In this document: piece after piece, positions 46,773 through 56,591 of the stretch
Position numbering within the stretch: the stretch's first letter is position 1
How the letters are laid out: each line of letters begins with the position of its first letter
NCBI RefSeq assembly: GCF_037024155.1
Contig: NZ_JAYKTS010000027.1
Coordinates: 1 to 59,365 of the forward strand
Reading direction: 5' to 3'
Length of the DNA stretch: 59,365 bases
From: Bacillus sp. 2205SS5-2
GTDB lineage: Bacteria; Bacillota; Bacilli; Bacillales; Bacillaceae_K
Notes under the pieces: generated by a model
Seen by the model: the letters and a program-made list of their open reading frames with translations, nothing else
What the model was told of the DNA's origin: nothing
Databases searched by the model: none
Position numbers and translations under genes: made by a program

Positions 46773-47714
46773 GTGACAATCAAACGTAAAAAGGTTTCAG
46801 TCATTGGTGGAGGATTTACGGGAGCCACAACGGCATTCATGCTAGCACAAAAAGAGCTTGGGGATGTTGTTTTAGTTGATATTCCTCAGATGGAAAACCC
46901 TACTAAGGGTAAAGCTCTGGATATGTTAGAGGCTGCCCCTGTTCAAGGATTTGATGCTAATATTATTGGAACTTCTAACTATGAAGACACAAAAGATTCC
47001 GATATTGTTGTGATTACAGCTGGTATTGCACGTAAACCAGGAATGAGCCGGGATGACTTGGTTCAAACAAATCAAAAAATTATGCGATCTGTTGCGCAAG
47101 AAATCGTTAAATATTCTCCAGAATGTTATATTATCGTGTTAACGAATCCCGTAGATGCGATGACCTATACAGTTTTTCAAGAATCTGGATTTCCTAAACA
47201 TCGCGTAATTGGTCAATCTGGCGTATTAGATACAGCTCGTTTCCGTACGTTTGTTGCACAAGAGTTAAACCTATCTGTCAAAGATGTGACAGGATTCGTT
47301 TTAGGTGGACATGGTGACGATATGGTCCCACTTGTACGGTATTCTTATGCAGGTGGAATTCCCCTAGAGAAATTAATCTCTGAAGAACGTTTAAAGGCTA
47401 TTGTTGAGCGTACAAGAAAAGGTGGTGGTGAAATCGTAGGCCTACTAGGAAACGGTAGTGCCTACTACGCACCAGCAGCTTCCATTGTTGAAATGTGTGA
47501 AGCTATTCTAAAAGATCAACGTCGTGTGATACCTGCAATTGCTTACCTTGAAGGAGAATATGGTTTTGATGGAATATATTTAGGCGTTCCGACCATTCTT
47601 GGTGGAAACGGAATTGAAGAAATTATTGAACTTGAGCTAACTGACGAAGAGAAAGTTGCTCTTCAACGTTCCGCAGATTCGGTGAAAAATGTAATGGAAA
47701 CTCTTGCCCAATAA
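46773..47714 (+). CDS. mdh: Malate dehydrogenase
   Basis: 313 residues, lactate-dehydrogenase-like MDH. NAD fold [18 protein letters not shown] with Asp of VVLVDIPQ; substrate Args in [13 protein letters not shown] and the DTARFR block; catalytic pair in [13 protein letters not shown] (His near 180). GTG start with AAGGGGGAG 7-8 nt upstream. 80 bp after icd; a weak hairpin (AGCTGC ... GCAGCT) lies between. Terminator 47717-47755. Confidence 0.96.
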   Translation: MTIKRKKVSVIGGGFTGATTAFMLAQKELGDVVLVDIPQMENPTKGKALDMLEAAPVQGFDANIIGTSNYEDTKDSDIVVITAGIARKPGMSRDDLVQTNQKIMRSVAQEIVKYSPECYIIVLTNPVDAMTYTVFQESGFPKHRVIGQSGVLDTARFRTFVAQELNLSVKDVTGFVLGGHGDDMVPLVRYSYAGGIPLEKLISEERLKAIVERTRKGGGEIVGLLGNGSAYYAPAASIVEMCEAILKDQRRVIPAIAYLEGEYGFDGIYLGVPTILGGNGIEEIIELELTDEEKVALQRSADSVKNVMETLAQ

Positions 47715-47716
47715 AT

Positions 47717-47755
47717 AAAAAAGCTGCTCCACGTCTATCGTGGAGCAGCTTTTTT
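47717..47755 (+). terminator. Terminator of citZ-icd-mdh
   Basis: 17-bp stem (47717-47733 / 47739-47755) with T6. Confidence 0.92.
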
Positions 47756-47764
47756 AAAATCTCT

Positions 47765-47982
47765 ATTTTAGAAACCTTGTTGTTAACGCCAGGAAAGCTA
47801 TGAATAAGAATTTTTCATCTCTGTCTCCAATCTATGAATGGTAGAGCATTAAATCGTCAATACCATCTCTTATTTTGGCAGTGCATAGTCCCGAAAAATA
47901 TGAAATGTTGCTCCAAAATCTATCGCTGTTACCGTTTATGGACTTCACTGAAAAGCAAAACTCTTTGCGAAAACAGTCTTAA
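47765..47982. mobile_element. Eroded family II element
   Basis: Starts like the 15738 copy (AGAAACCTTGTTGTTAACGC) and ends AAAAGCAAAACTCTTTGCGA AAACAG, the standard right end; the interior is strongly diverged. Confidence 0.45.
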
Positions 47983-48064
47983 TTATTAGTAAAGTCTTCT
48001 TGTTACAAGCAATTGTATAATGCATGAATAAAAATAAACTTCTTCGTTTATCTTATTGTATAGA

Positions 48065-48228
48065 AAGGCTGTTTTCGTAAAGTTTGTTGCTTTTCGAATC
48101 AGGTTATAATCTATGATATAGCTTAGTTTCGAGCATCATTTCGTCTGTTTTTGATGGGAATCAACAGTGGGAAGGATTATTTAGTCAAAAATCAGATGAA
48201 ATAACCACAATGTATACGAAAAGATCCT
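48065..48228. mobile_element. Family II (type b) MITE, right end damaged
   Basis: AAGGCTGTTTTCGTAAAGTT at left, interior ATCATTTCGTCTGTTTTTGA, right side CCACAATGTATACGAAAAGA then ATCCT in place of GCCTT. The hairpin array begins about 30 bp later. Confidence 0.75.
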
Positions 48229-48257
48229 ACATAAAAGAATCCCTTATCGAATTTTTA

Positions 48258-48499
48258 AAGCCCGATAGTAGGCGGTTAGGGACTCGGGCATTTGTCAACC
48301 CACTACGTGAATCAAGATTCACTGCGTGTTTTGCCAGATGCCTGCCGTCCCTAAACAGCCGTTTTCGCTTTTCGTGTCCAGCTACAGTGGCTTGAGGCTC
48401 GGGTCAAATGAATAACTCTCCAGTGATGCAGGCATCACCTACGAGCTCTTCATTTGCCTGTCGCCTCAGGGCGAGCCACTTTCGCTTTTCGTTGAATAG
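48258..48499. repeat. Hairpin-cassette array (family I): type A then type B
   Basis: Type A unit about 48258-48378 (stems AGGGAC/GTCCCT, GGCAT/ATGCC, GTGAATC-aa-GATTCAC), then a type B unit about 48379-48499 (AGTGGCT/AGCCACT, CAAATGAA/TTCATTTG, GTGATG/CATCAC). Both end with TTTCGCTTTTCG. Confidence 0.88.
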
Positions 48500-48595
48500 T
48501 GGCGGGTTTCGTGGTATGATAGTGAAAAGTCAGAATAATACAGATATTCACTATAGATATTTGTAAACGTTTACATAATGTTAGGGGTGCGTTCA

Positions 48596-49072
48596 ATGTT
48601 ACTTGGGAAGAAAAAAAAACTAGGTAGAATGATAAGTGAAATGGGTGTAGGAGAAAAATTAACTCTTACAGAAAAAATGGAAGATAGAGATTTACTTCTC
48701 TACCTTGGATTAACAAATGATGCGAACCCATTATACATTCAACATGACTATGCATCGCAAACTCCGTTTAAGAAACCGATTGTACCTTCTATAATGCTAA
48801 ATGGAATCATTCATTCAGCTGTATCAAAGTACCTGCCTGGTCCAGGAGCGCACGTTATGGGAATGGACATGGATTATCCCGTACCAGTCTATCATTATGG
48901 GACGGTTCATTTCTTATTTACGGTAAGTGCAATTGACATTGAATCTCATCTTATTACGATAGATGTTCAAGGGGAAAATGAAGACGAAGAGGTAGTTGTT
49001 AGAGGGAATATACGAGTATGCCCTCCTCACAAGAAACAGAAAATGAGTGCCCATATATTAGAAAATTTTTAG
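48596..49072 (+). CDS. MaoC-like (R)-hydratase / hotdog protein
   Basis: 158 residues with a hotdog fold of the MaoC dehydratase type: the catalytic-type stretch LGLTNDANPLYIQHDYASQTPFKKPIVPSIML (near 36-67, Asp-x4-His pair) is the hydratase-2 motif, followed by the overhang beta strands. Likely an enoyl-CoA or related hydratase; substrate unknown. AGGGGTG is spaced for ATG 48596, not 48578. It lies alone before phoP, with a terminator at its stop codon. Confidence 0.8.
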   Translation: MLLGKKKKLGRMISEMGVGEKLTLTEKMEDRDLLLYLGLTNDANPLYIQHDYASQTPFKKPIVPSIMLNGIIHSAVSKYLPGPGAHVMGMDMDYPVPVYHYGTVHFLFTVSAIDIESHLITIDVQGENEDEEVVVRGNIRVCPPHKKQKMSAHILENF

Positions 49073-49096
49073 GAGAATGCCTAGGCATTCTCTTTT
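49073..49096 (+). terminator. Terminator of the MaoC-like gene
   Basis: GAGAATGC / GCATTCTC stem starting one base after the stop codon, T4 tail. Confidence 0.8.
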
Positions 49097-49230
49097 ATTT
49101 TTGTTGAAAACGAACTGGTGTAGAATGTAAGAGGATCTAGGCATGCGGTGTAAAATAGGTGTAGTATAATAAGTGATGGATAGAAGGTTAAGTGAACTAT
49201 GGGGTTAAATCTATTTTAATGGAGGACCTT

Positions 49231-49944
49231 ATGAGTAAAAAGGTATTAGTAGTTGATGATGAGAAATCGATTGTGACGCTTCTTCAGTACAATTTAGTAC
49301 AAGCAGGCTACGAGGTGATTACCGCCTTTGACGGAGAAGAAGGCAAAAACAGGGCTATCGAAGACAAACCTGATATGATTTTGTTAGATTTAATGTTGCC
49401 AAAATTAGACGGAATAGAAGTGTGTAAACAACTTCGTCAATTTAAAGTGATGACACCAGTACTAATGTTGACAGCTAAAGACGATGAATTTGATAAAGTG
49501 CTAGGACTTGAGCTAGGGGCTGATGATTATATGACCAAACCATTTAGTCCACGTGAAGTGGTAGCGAGAGTCAAAGCAATTTTAAGAAGAAGTCAAGCCG
49601 TCATAGAAATAGCGCAACAAGAAGAACAGCTGGATTTTCTAAAGATTGGTGAACTAAAGGTGTATCCCGAGCAATATGAAGCCTATTTTCGAGATCAGTT
49701 ACTTGAACTAACGCCAAAAGAATTTGAGCTTCTTATGTTTTTAGTTAAGAACAAAGGAAGAGTGTTGACGAGAGATCAATTATTAAGCGCTGTGTGGAAA
49801 TATGATTTTGCTGGAGATTCAAGGATTGTCGATGTACATATAAGTCACTTACGAGATAAAATTGAGTCTAACACGAAGAAACCCCTCTATATAAAAACGA
49901 TTCGTGGTCTAGGATACAAAATGGAGGAGCCAAAAAAAGCATGA
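49231..49944 (+). CDS. phoP: Response regulator PhoP
   Basis: 237 residues. Receiver domain (1-120) with acidic pair Asp9/Asp10, phosphoacceptor Asp53 in ILLDLMLPK and Lys near 102 in DYMTKPFSP; OmpR/PhoB winged helix (135-235) with LELTPKEFELL and TIRGLGYKM. Phosphate-starvation regulator paired with PhoR. AGGAC 7 nt before ATG 49231; longer frame ignored. TATAAT at 49165-49170 is a likely -10. No PhoP box was seen before this gene. Overlaps phoR by 4 bp. Confidence 0.94.
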   Translation: MSKKVLVVDDEKSIVTLLQYNLVQAGYEVITAFDGEEGKNRAIEDKPDMILLDLMLPKLDGIEVCKQLRQFKVMTPVLMLTAKDDEFDKVLGLELGADDYMTKPFSPREVVARVKAILRRSQAVIEIAQQEEQLDFLKIGELKVYPEQYEAYFRDQLLELTPKEFELLMFLVKNKGRVLTRDQLLSAVWKYDFAGDSRIVDVHISHLRDKIESNTKKPLYIKTIRGLGYKMEEPKKA

Positions 49945-51710
49945 CGAAGTTTCGCTCTCGCTTATTGTTTGCCCTGATCACATTAATTATGGTCGTATTA
50001 GTTGCAGTTGGAGTTTTATTAGGGCAGGTATTTAAAGGCTATTATGTGAGCACCTTCAATTCTCGTTTAGAAATAGAAAGTGAATGGCTAGCTTCTGAGA
50101 TTGAGGAAGCGGGAGGCATTGATCAATTACGTAATGTTCCGTTAAGAGAAAGAAGTAAGCTCCTTGATGCGCGAATTTCGATACTAGATGACGAAGGTAA
50201 GATTCTATTTGATCAAAATGATTCTAGTTTGGAGTCAAATGAAAAAGTGTTACAGGAAATTTATCTCGGCTGGAAACGTAGTGAAGATGGTTATGAAATA
50301 AGCCAAACGGATATTAATATGCGTAATTATTGGGTGGCTATCAAGGCTTCAAATGGAACGACAGAGGGCATATTAGTACTTAGTACTTCGATTGAAGTGT
50401 TGAAAACCGCATATGGTCAAATTTGGCTTGTTCTAGCTGTTTCGTTAGGGCTCTCGCTTATTGTCATTATTCTCTTAGCCAGTAAAATTACCGCACAATA
50501 CACGAAGCCAATTGAATCGGCTACTACTGTTGCGATAGAGTTAGCGAAGGGGAATTATCGTGCCAGGACGTTTGAAGACTATATTGACGAAACAAGTATG
50601 CTGAGTTCCTCAATAAATATTTTAGCAAGAAATCTACAAGAAATGGTTTCCACTCAGGAAATGCAGCAAGATCGGTTGATGACCCTTATCGAGAACATGG
50701 GAAGCGGGTTGCTTCTTATTGATCCTAAAGGATATATTGTTCTCATTAACAAGGCCTATAAAGAACAGTTTCATATAAAACCATTTGATTTATTGCGAAA
50801 AAGATACTATGAAGCTATATCCAATAATGAAATCAACAAAATAGTTGAAGAAGTATTTATGACAGAGCAGAAGGTGAGAAAGCAGCTGTTAATCCCCGTA
50901 AACATTGAGATTCGTCATTTTGAAGTGTATGGTGCACCCATAATTGGAAACAGTGATGAATGGAAGGGGATATTACTCGTTTTTCATGACATTACAGAGT
51001 TGAAAAAACTGGAGCAGATGCGAAAAGATTTTGTAGCGAATGTCTCTCATGAATTGAAAACGCCTATTACGTCGATAAAGGGATTCTCAGAAACTCTTCT
51101 AGATGGTGCAATGAACGACCGGGATACTCTTCAATCTTTTTTACACATCATTCTTAAAGAAAGCGATCGTTTGCAGTCGTTGATACAAGATCTACTCGAT
51201 TTATCCAAAATCGAAAAGCAAGGTTTTCATCTGTCCGTTTATGAAGTGAATGTCAATGATTTAGCGGAAGATGTTTTAATGATGCTTCAAAGTAAAGCGG
51301 ATGAAAAACAGGTTACGTTACAATTCAAACCAGGTTCTCAAGCGATTATAGAAGGAGACGCCCCTCGGTTAAAACAGATTTTAATAAATTTAATTAGCAA
51401 TGGTATCTCCTATACTCCTGAAAAGGGGAGGGTAAGTATTGGGATTGTCTCTGAAAATGAAGAAGTGAATATAACAGTTCAAGATACAGGGGTTGGAATG
51501 GAGAGGTCTGAGATTCCACGTATTTTCGAACGTTTTTACCGTGTTGATAAAGCGCGAAGTCGTAATTCAGGTGGCACCGGGCTCGGGTTAGCAATAGTTA
51601 AACATTTAGTTGAAGCTCATCATGGAACCATTGAAGTGTCAAGCGAAGAAGGGATGGGTACAATGTTTACCCTTACGTTTCAAAAGAAAATCAGGCATTT
51701 TTTTGAATAA
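49941..51710 (+). CDS. phoR: Sensor histidine kinase PhoR
   Basis: 589 residues. Membrane segment at about 8-30, outer sensor domain 31-155, second membrane segment about 160-182, HAMP (185-240), PAS (245-355), HisKA with phosphoacceptor His370 in ANVSHELKTPITSIKGF, and HATPase with N box LKQILINLISNGISY, DTGVGM and GGTGLGLAIVKHL. Phosphorylates PhoP when phosphate (via wall teichoic acid metabolism in B. subtilis) is short. Start ATG overlaps the phoP stop (ATGA), so the two are translationally coupled. Confidence 0.94.
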   Translation: MTKFRSRLLFALITLIMVVLVAVGVLLGQVFKGYYVSTFNSRLEIESEWLASEIEEAGGIDQLRNVPLRERSKLLDARISILDDEGKILFDQNDSSLESNEKVLQEIYLGWKRSEDGYEISQTDINMRNYWVAIKASNGTTEGILVLSTSIEVLKTAYGQIWLVLAVSLGLSLIVIILLASKITAQYTKPIESATTVAIELAKGNYRARTFEDYIDETSMLSSSINILARNLQEMVSTQEMQQDRLMTLIENMGSGLLLIDPKGYIVLINKAYKEQFHIKPFDLLRKRYYEAISNNEINKIVEEVFMTEQKVRKQLLIPVNIEIRHFEVYGAPIIGNSDEWKGILLVFHDITELKKLEQMRKDFVANVSHELKTPITSIKGFSETLLDGAMNDRDTLQSFLHIILKESDRLQSLIQDLLDLSKIEKQGFHLSVYEVNVNDLAEDVLMMLQSKADEKQVTLQFKPGSQAIIEGDAPRLKQILINLISNGISYTPEKGRVSIGIVSENEEVNITVQDTGVGMERSEIPRIFERFYRVDKARSRNSGGTGLGLAIVKHLVEAHHGTIEVSSEEGMGTMFTLTFQKKIRHFFE

Positions 51711-51720
51711 CCTTCCTGAA

Positions 51721-51774
51721 TTTACATCTCCTTTACATTCGGTTTATGTTTCCTTAACAGTTGATTGCTATAAT
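51721..51774 (+). promoter_or_regulatory. Four-repeat PhoP box plus -10
   Basis: TTTACA (51721), TTTACA (51732), TTTATG (51743) and TTAACA (51754) recur at exactly 11-bp steps, the Bacillus PhoP-box pattern of TT(A/T/C)A(C/T)A every 11 bp. TATAAT follows at 51769-51774. The box covers the -35 region, as in PhoP-activated promoters. Confidence 0.8.
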
Positions 51775-51780
51775 CATAAG

Positions 51781-51853
51781 TGAAAACCCCTTCATCCAAA
51801 GAATCAAAAAGAAAAGACGAGGACAGACCCCGTTCTCGTCTTTTCTTTTTGGT
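51781..51853 (+). ncRNA. Candidate PhoP-dependent short RNA
   Basis: A transcript from the PhoP-box promoter would start near 51781 and end at the strong terminator 51806-51850, giving about 70-75 nt. No ribosome binding site or ATG lies within it. A phoPR readthrough product would share the same 3' end, so an independent RNA is only predicted. Confidence 0.45.
51806..51850 (+). terminator. Strong terminator after phoR
   Basis: Perfect 16-bp stem (51806-51821 / 51835-51850), 13-nt loop, T-rich 3' arm. Confidence 0.9.
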
Positions 51854-52224
51854 CTATTTTTGAAAGAGAGATCAAGGATGGAATAGCGAATTCCATCGAA
51901 ATGTAAATCTAATAGCCATTATGTGTACGAAAAGAGCTTCTGAAAAAGAAAGAAATGAAAAATTCATTACTGATTTCGACGTCTTTCTAGAGGATTCTTA
52001 CGCATATCATTATTAATGTTATAGATACTTCATCATAGCTGTATGATTTTTCTTGGTGTAAAAAAAGATAATCAAAAAAGAGCTTAACCAATAAAAGTCA
52101 AAGTGAATTCTCAAAAGGCCGTCGTTTTTTCCTTTCCCTATCGGACATGATAGAATAAAGGAGAGAATAACGGTTTTTGTATGGGTAAAATATGTGGAAT
52201 GGAAGATTATTGGGAGGTTACATA
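51854..52224. other. Spacer before polA
   Basis: About 370 bp without a gene. 51916-51938 (AGCCATTATGTGTACGAAAA GAG) is a solo family II end; 51975-52020 vaguely resembles family III. GGGAGG before polA lies at 52211. Confidence 0.4.
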
Positions 52225-54852
52225 ATGAGTAAGAAGCTAGTTCTAATAGATGGTAATAGTATTGCCTATCGAGCATTTTTTGCTTTGCCATTATTAAACA
52301 ATGATAAAGGCATACACACGAATGCAGTCTATGGTTTTACAACCATGTTGATGAAGATTTTGGAAGATGAAAAACCGTCTCATATTCTTGTCGCGTTCGA
52401 TGCTGGGAAAACAACTTTTCGTCACACAGCCTTTAAAGAATATAAAGGTGGACGGCAAAAGACTCCACCGGAACTTTCGGAGCAATTTCCATTTGTAAGG
52501 GAACTGTTAGATGCGTATGGAATTTCGCATTACGAATTACCGAATTATGAAGCGGATGATATTATTGGAACCCTTTCTCTTCAGGCAGAACAAGATGGAT
52601 TTGAAGTAACCGTCATTTCAGGAGATAAAGATTTAACACAACTTTCGTCAGATAAAACAACTGTTATGATTACGAAAAAAGGCATTACTGATATGGAAAA
52701 ATATACGCCTGCTCATATTCAAGAGAAATATGGCCTGACAGTTAAGCAAATTGTTGATATGAAAGGATTAATGGGTGATAGTTCGGATAACATTCCTGGT
52801 GTGCCAGGTGTTGGAGAGAAAACAGCCATTAAATTATTAAAGCAATTTACGACCGTTGAAGAATTATTACAGTCAATCGATGAAGTGAGTGGAAAAAAAT
52901 TAAAGGAAAAATTAGAAGAAAATAAAGAACAGGCAATAATGAGTAAAGAATTGGCGACCATTATGCGCGAAGCACCAGTGGAGGTAGGAGTGAAAGATCT
53001 TAGCTATGAGGGGAATCATCCAGCTAAACTTCATTCGCTTTTTAAAGAATTAGGCTTTAATTCACTATTAGAAAAATTTTCTACTGAAGACAGTGAGGAA
53101 GCAGAATTAGACGATATTTCGGTGATGATCTTGAATGAAGTCAAAAAATCACACTTAACGACGGACAGCTATCTTTATGTTGAGATGCTTGAAGAGAATT
53201 ATCATCGAGGATCGATTATCGGGATAGGTTTACATAATGATACAGGAACCTACTTTATCCCTGCTGACATTGCTTTTTCATCACCTGCTTTTAAAGAATG
53301 GTTAGTAGATGAGTCGAAAGTAAAAGCGGTATATGATGCAAAACAATCCATCATTGCCTTCAGGCGACAGAACATTGACATAAAAGGCATTGATTTTGAT
53401 GTGCTCATTTCTGCGTATATATTAAATCCATCGGCGAATCATGATGATTTTGCTTCTTTAGCTAAAGAGCATCATTTTAATACGGTACAAAGGGATGAAG
53501 CGGTATATGGAAAGGGAGCTAAGCAGAAAGTCCCGGACCTAGAAATTGTGGCGGATCATGTCGGAAGAAAAGTATATACCCTTCAAATGTTGGTTGATAA
53601 GCTACAAAAAGAATTGGAAGAAAACAGTCAATTAGCTTTATTGAAAGAGCTTGAATTGCCATTAGCATTTATTTTAGCGGATATGGAATCAAAAGGTGTA
53701 AAAGTGGACAAAGCTCGTCTTCAACGAATGGGAGAAGAGTTGAATGAACAACTGCGCGCACTCGAAACAAGGATTCATGAGTTGGCGGGTGAAACATTTA
53801 ATATTAACTCCCCAAAGCAGCTAGGAGTAATATTATTTGAAAAGCTAGAATTGCCTCCCATCAAAAAGACAAAAACGGGCTACTCGACTTCAGCGGATGT
53901 GTTAGAAAAGCTGCAATCGAAGCATGACATCATTCAGTATATTCTTCACTATCGTCAATTAGGAAAATTGAATTCTACTTATATAGAAGGGCTACTGAAA
54001 GTTATCACTGCGGATACAGATAAAATTCATACACGCTTCAACCAAGCCCTCACGCAAACCGGTCGATTAAGTTCAATTGATCCTAATCTGCAGAATATCC
54101 CCATTCGTTTAGAAGAAGGAAGAAAAATTCGTCAAGCTTTTGTCGCGTCCGTTGATGGATGGTACATGTTTGCAGCAGATTATTCTCAAATTGAACTTCG
54201 TGTATTAGCCCATATTGCTCAGGATGAGAAATTAATTCAAGCTTTTAAAGAAGGGCTAGATGTTCACACGAAAACGGCAATGGATGTGTTTGGTGTGAAC
54301 AAAGATGAGGTAACATCGAATATGAGAAGACACGCAAAAGCGGTCAACTTTGGGATTGTCTATGGAATCAGTGATTACGGTCTATCACAAAGCCTGAATA
54401 TTACACGGAAAGAAGCAGGAGAGTTTATTCAAACGTATTTGGAAAGTTATCCAGGTGTGAAGGAATATATGGATGATATTATTCAAGAAGCCAAACTGAA
54501 AGGGTATGTGACCACTCTTCTTAATAGACGACGTTATATTCCTGAAATCACCAGTCGAAATTTCAATTTGAAAAGTTTTGGTGAACGTACGGCTATGAAT
54601 ACACCTATTCAAGGAAGTGCTGCTGACATAATAAAAAAAGCAATGATTCATATGGCTGCTGCATTGAAAGAAAGAGGATTAAAAACACGACTTCTTCTTC
54701 AAGTCCATGATGAATTAATTTTTGAAACACCAGAAGAAGAGATTGAAATATTAAAAGAACTCGTTCCGGAGGTAATGGAACAAGCAATCGAACTTTCAGT
54801 CCCACTTAAAGTAGATTATTCTTATGGGAAATCATGGTATGATGCTAAATAA
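52225..54852 (+). CDS. polA: DNA polymerase I
   Basis: 875 residues. 5'-3' exonuclease domain (1-290: LVLIDGNSIAYRAFFALP, DKDLTQL, GVPGVGEKTA), a degenerate 3'-5' exonuclease domain (about 300-465; catalytic acidic residues not evident, as in other Bacillus PolA) and the polymerase domain (466-875) with motif A ADYSQIELRVLAHI near 650, motif B RRHAKAVNFGIVYG near 700 and motif C LLQVHDELIFE near 825. TGGGAGG precedes ATG 52225. mutM follows after 17 bp, forming a repair operon. Confidence 0.96.
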   Translation: MSKKLVLIDGNSIAYRAFFALPLLNNDKGIHTNAVYGFTTMLMKILEDEKPSHILVAFDAGKTTFRHTAFKEYKGGRQKTPPELSEQFPFVRELLDAYGISHYELPNYEADDIIGTLSLQAEQDGFEVTVISGDKDLTQLSSDKTTVMITKKGITDMEKYTPAHIQEKYGLTVKQIVDMKGLMGDSSDNIPGVPGVGEKTAIKLLKQFTTVEELLQSIDEVSGKKLKEKLEENKEQAIMSKELATIMREAPVEVGVKDLSYEGNHPAKLHSLFKELGFNSLLEKFSTEDSEEAELDDISVMILNEVKKSHLTTDSYLYVEMLEENYHRGSIIGIGLHNDTGTYFIPADIAFSSPAFKEWLVDESKVKAVYDAKQSIIAFRRQNIDIKGIDFDVLISAYILNPSANHDDFASLAKEHHFNTVQRDEAVYGKGAKQKVPDLEIVADHVGRKVYTLQMLVDKLQKELEENSQLALLKELELPLAFILADMESKGVKVDKARLQRMGEELNEQLRALETRIHELAGETFNINSPKQLGVILFEKLELPPIKKTKTGYSTSADVLEKLQSKHDIIQYILHYRQLGKLNSTYIEGLLKVITADTDKIHTRFNQALTQTGRLSSIDPNLQNIPIRLEEGRKIRQAFVASVDGWYMFAADYSQIELRVLAHIAQDEKLIQAFKEGLDVHTKTAMDVFGVNKDEVTSNMRRHAKAVNFGIVYGISDYGLSQSLNITRKEAGEFIQTYLESYPGVKEYMDDIIQEAKLKGYVTTLLNRRRYIPEITSRNFNLKSFGERTAMNTPIQGSAADIIKKAMIHMAAALKERGLKTRLLLQVHDELIFETPEEEIEILKELVPEVMEQAIELSVPLKVDYSYGKSWYDAK

Positions 54853-54869
54853 TCATAGAGGTGAGGGTA

Positions 54870-55694
54870 TTGCCTGAGTTACCAGAAGTAGAAACGGTCA
54901 AACGAACGCTAAAGGAATTGGTAGTAGGAAAGACCATTCATTCGGTCTCCGTTTTCTGGCCGAAAATCATCAAGAAACCCGAAGAAATTGAGCAATTTAA
55001 AGAAGCGTTAGTTGAAGAGCGAATTGAAAATGTCAGAAGAAGAGGGAAGTTTCTTTTGATAGATACGGATCATTACACACTTGTTTCACATTTAAGAATG
55101 GAAGGTAAGTATGGCGTGTACCAAGAAGAGGAAGAACTTGCTCCACATACACATATTATTTTTCATTTCACGGATGCTACAGCTCTACGATATAGAGACG
55201 TCAGGAAATTTGGCACAATGCACTTGTTCGTCAAAGGCAAAGAGCAAGAGAGTTTGCCGTTATCTAAGCTAGGTCCTGAGCCCTTCTCCTCTGAATTCAC
55301 TAGTGAATTTCTTGCAGAGAAATTAAGCAAAACAGAAAGAGCGGTTAAAGCTGCCTTGCTTGATCAATCGATTTTTGTGGGGCTAGGAAATATTTATGTG
55401 GACGAAGCGTTGTTTCGTGCAGGAATTCACCCGGATCGAAAAGGAAAATCCATTCATAATCAGGAAGTTCCAACCCTTCATAAAGCCATTGTTGAAACAC
55501 TTGGAGAAGCTGTTGAGAAGGGTGGAAGCACGATAAGGTCTTATGTGAATAGTCAAGGAAAAATAGGTACCTTTCAAAATGAACTGTATGTTTACGGTCG
55601 AAAAGATGAATCTTGCAGGCAGTGCGGAAATTCAATTGAGAAAAAAGTTACCGCTGGCCGTGGGACGCATTTTTGCCCTCATTGCCAAGAGTAA
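54870..55694 (+). CDS. mutM: Formamidopyrimidine-DNA glycosylase
   Basis: 274 residues. Removes oxidised purines (8-oxoguanine). The mature N-terminal Pro is the nucleophile, so the start must be TTG 54870 (M-PELPEVETVKR), nine bases after the in-frame GTG 54861; Glu3 and a Lys in the EGKYGVY region complete the site. C-terminal zinc finger CRQCGNSIEKK ... FCPHC near 246-271. Close behind polA. Confidence 0.95.
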   Translation: MPELPEVETVKRTLKELVVGKTIHSVSVFWPKIIKKPEEIEQFKEALVEERIENVRRRGKFLLIDTDHYTLVSHLRMEGKYGVYQEEEELAPHTHIIFHFTDATALRYRDVRKFGTMHLFVKGKEQESLPLSKLGPEPFSSEFTSEFLAEKLSKTERAVKAALLDQSIFVGLGNIYVDEALFRAGIHPDRKGKSIHNQEVPTLHKAIVETLGEAVEKGGSTIRSYVNSQGKIGTFQNELYVYGRKDESCRQCGNSIEKKVTAGRGTHFCPHCQE

Positions 55695-55772
55695 ATAAAG
55701 ATTTTTTTTAACAAGAGGATAGCTCCTTCCATATACTATCGTAGCAATTTTTTTGGAAGGGGCTATTCGTAT

Positions 55773-56399
55773 ATGAGCAGCTATGTCTCCTTGTTGTTAC
55801 TTGCCTTTGCCGTTAGTTTAGATAGCTTTAGCACGGGACTTACGTATGGACTGCGTAAAATGGGAATGCCACTGAAGTCTATTTTAATTATCTCCTTTTG
55901 TTCTGCGGGCTCATTATTAGCTGCGATGTCACTGGGACAAATGCTCCAAGATGTATTGTCGATAGAGTGGGCAGGTCGAATTGGGGGGTTCATATTAATT
56001 CTTTTGGGAATTTGGGTGATTTATCAATTCTTTCAGCCGGAAAAAAAAGTCGATCAAGATGACACAATTTTAAATGTGGAGATTAAATCGTTAGGAGTAG
56101 TCATTCAAATCTTGCGGCGACCTCTATCCGCCGATATTGACCGTTCTGGAACGATTACAGGTATAGAAGCCTTATTGTTGGGAGTCGCGCTCTCTCTTGA
56201 TGCATTCGGAGCAGGAATTGGGGCCGCTTTGCTCGGTTTTTCACCGTTTTTTCTCGCTATATGTGTCGTTTTCATGAGTGTGACGTTTTTGTCCTCAGGC
56301 CTAAAATTGGGAAAACTATTTTCGCATCTTCAATGGATTCAGCGGATGTCTTTTTTACCTGGTTTAATCTTAATATTTATTGGATTATTACGCTTTTAG
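55773..56399 (+). CDS. ytaF: Sporulation membrane protein YtaF (MntP-like fold)
   Basis: 208 residues, six hydrophobic helices in two halves, each with a conserved aspartate (FAVSLDSFSTGLTYG near 12-26 and GVALSLDAFGAGIGAALL near 138-155), the pattern of the MntP/cation-efflux superfamily. YtaF is found in spore formers next to polA-mutM-coaE. GGAAGGGG precedes ATG 55773. CATATACT at 55730-55737 resembles a sigma-E -10 element, but the -35 is poor. Its stop is followed within 2 bp by an eroded MITE. Confidence 0.85.
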   Translation: MSSYVSLLLLAFAVSLDSFSTGLTYGLRKMGMPLKSILIISFCSAGSLLAAMSLGQMLQDVLSIEWAGRIGGFILILLGIWVIYQFFQPEKKVDQDDTILNVEIKSLGVVIQILRRPLSADIDRSGTITGIEALLLGVALSLDAFGAGIGAALLGFSPFFLAICVVFMSVTFLSSGLKLGKLFSHLQWIQRMSFLPGLILIFIGLLRF

Positions 56400-56400
56400 C

Positions 56401-56545
56401 TAGGCTATTTTTGCAAAAATTGTTGCTTTTCAAACTAGATCATACATTGTGATGTAGAGAGAATATGGGTCAACTTTTCGGATTATTTTGAATGAAAATC
56501 TGACAACAATAAATGATCTCATTCAAAATTTGATTTAAGGGCAAT
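56401..56545. mobile_element. Eroded family II (type b) element after ytaF
   Basis: TAGGCTATTTTTGCAAAAATTGTTGCTTTTC aligns with the left end of the 24355 copy; the remainder is diverged and the right end is lost. Confidence 0.5.
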
Positions 56546-56591
56546 TAATTTTACGATGAGAGACTTTAGCTAAGTAGAAAGGGTGCTTAGG

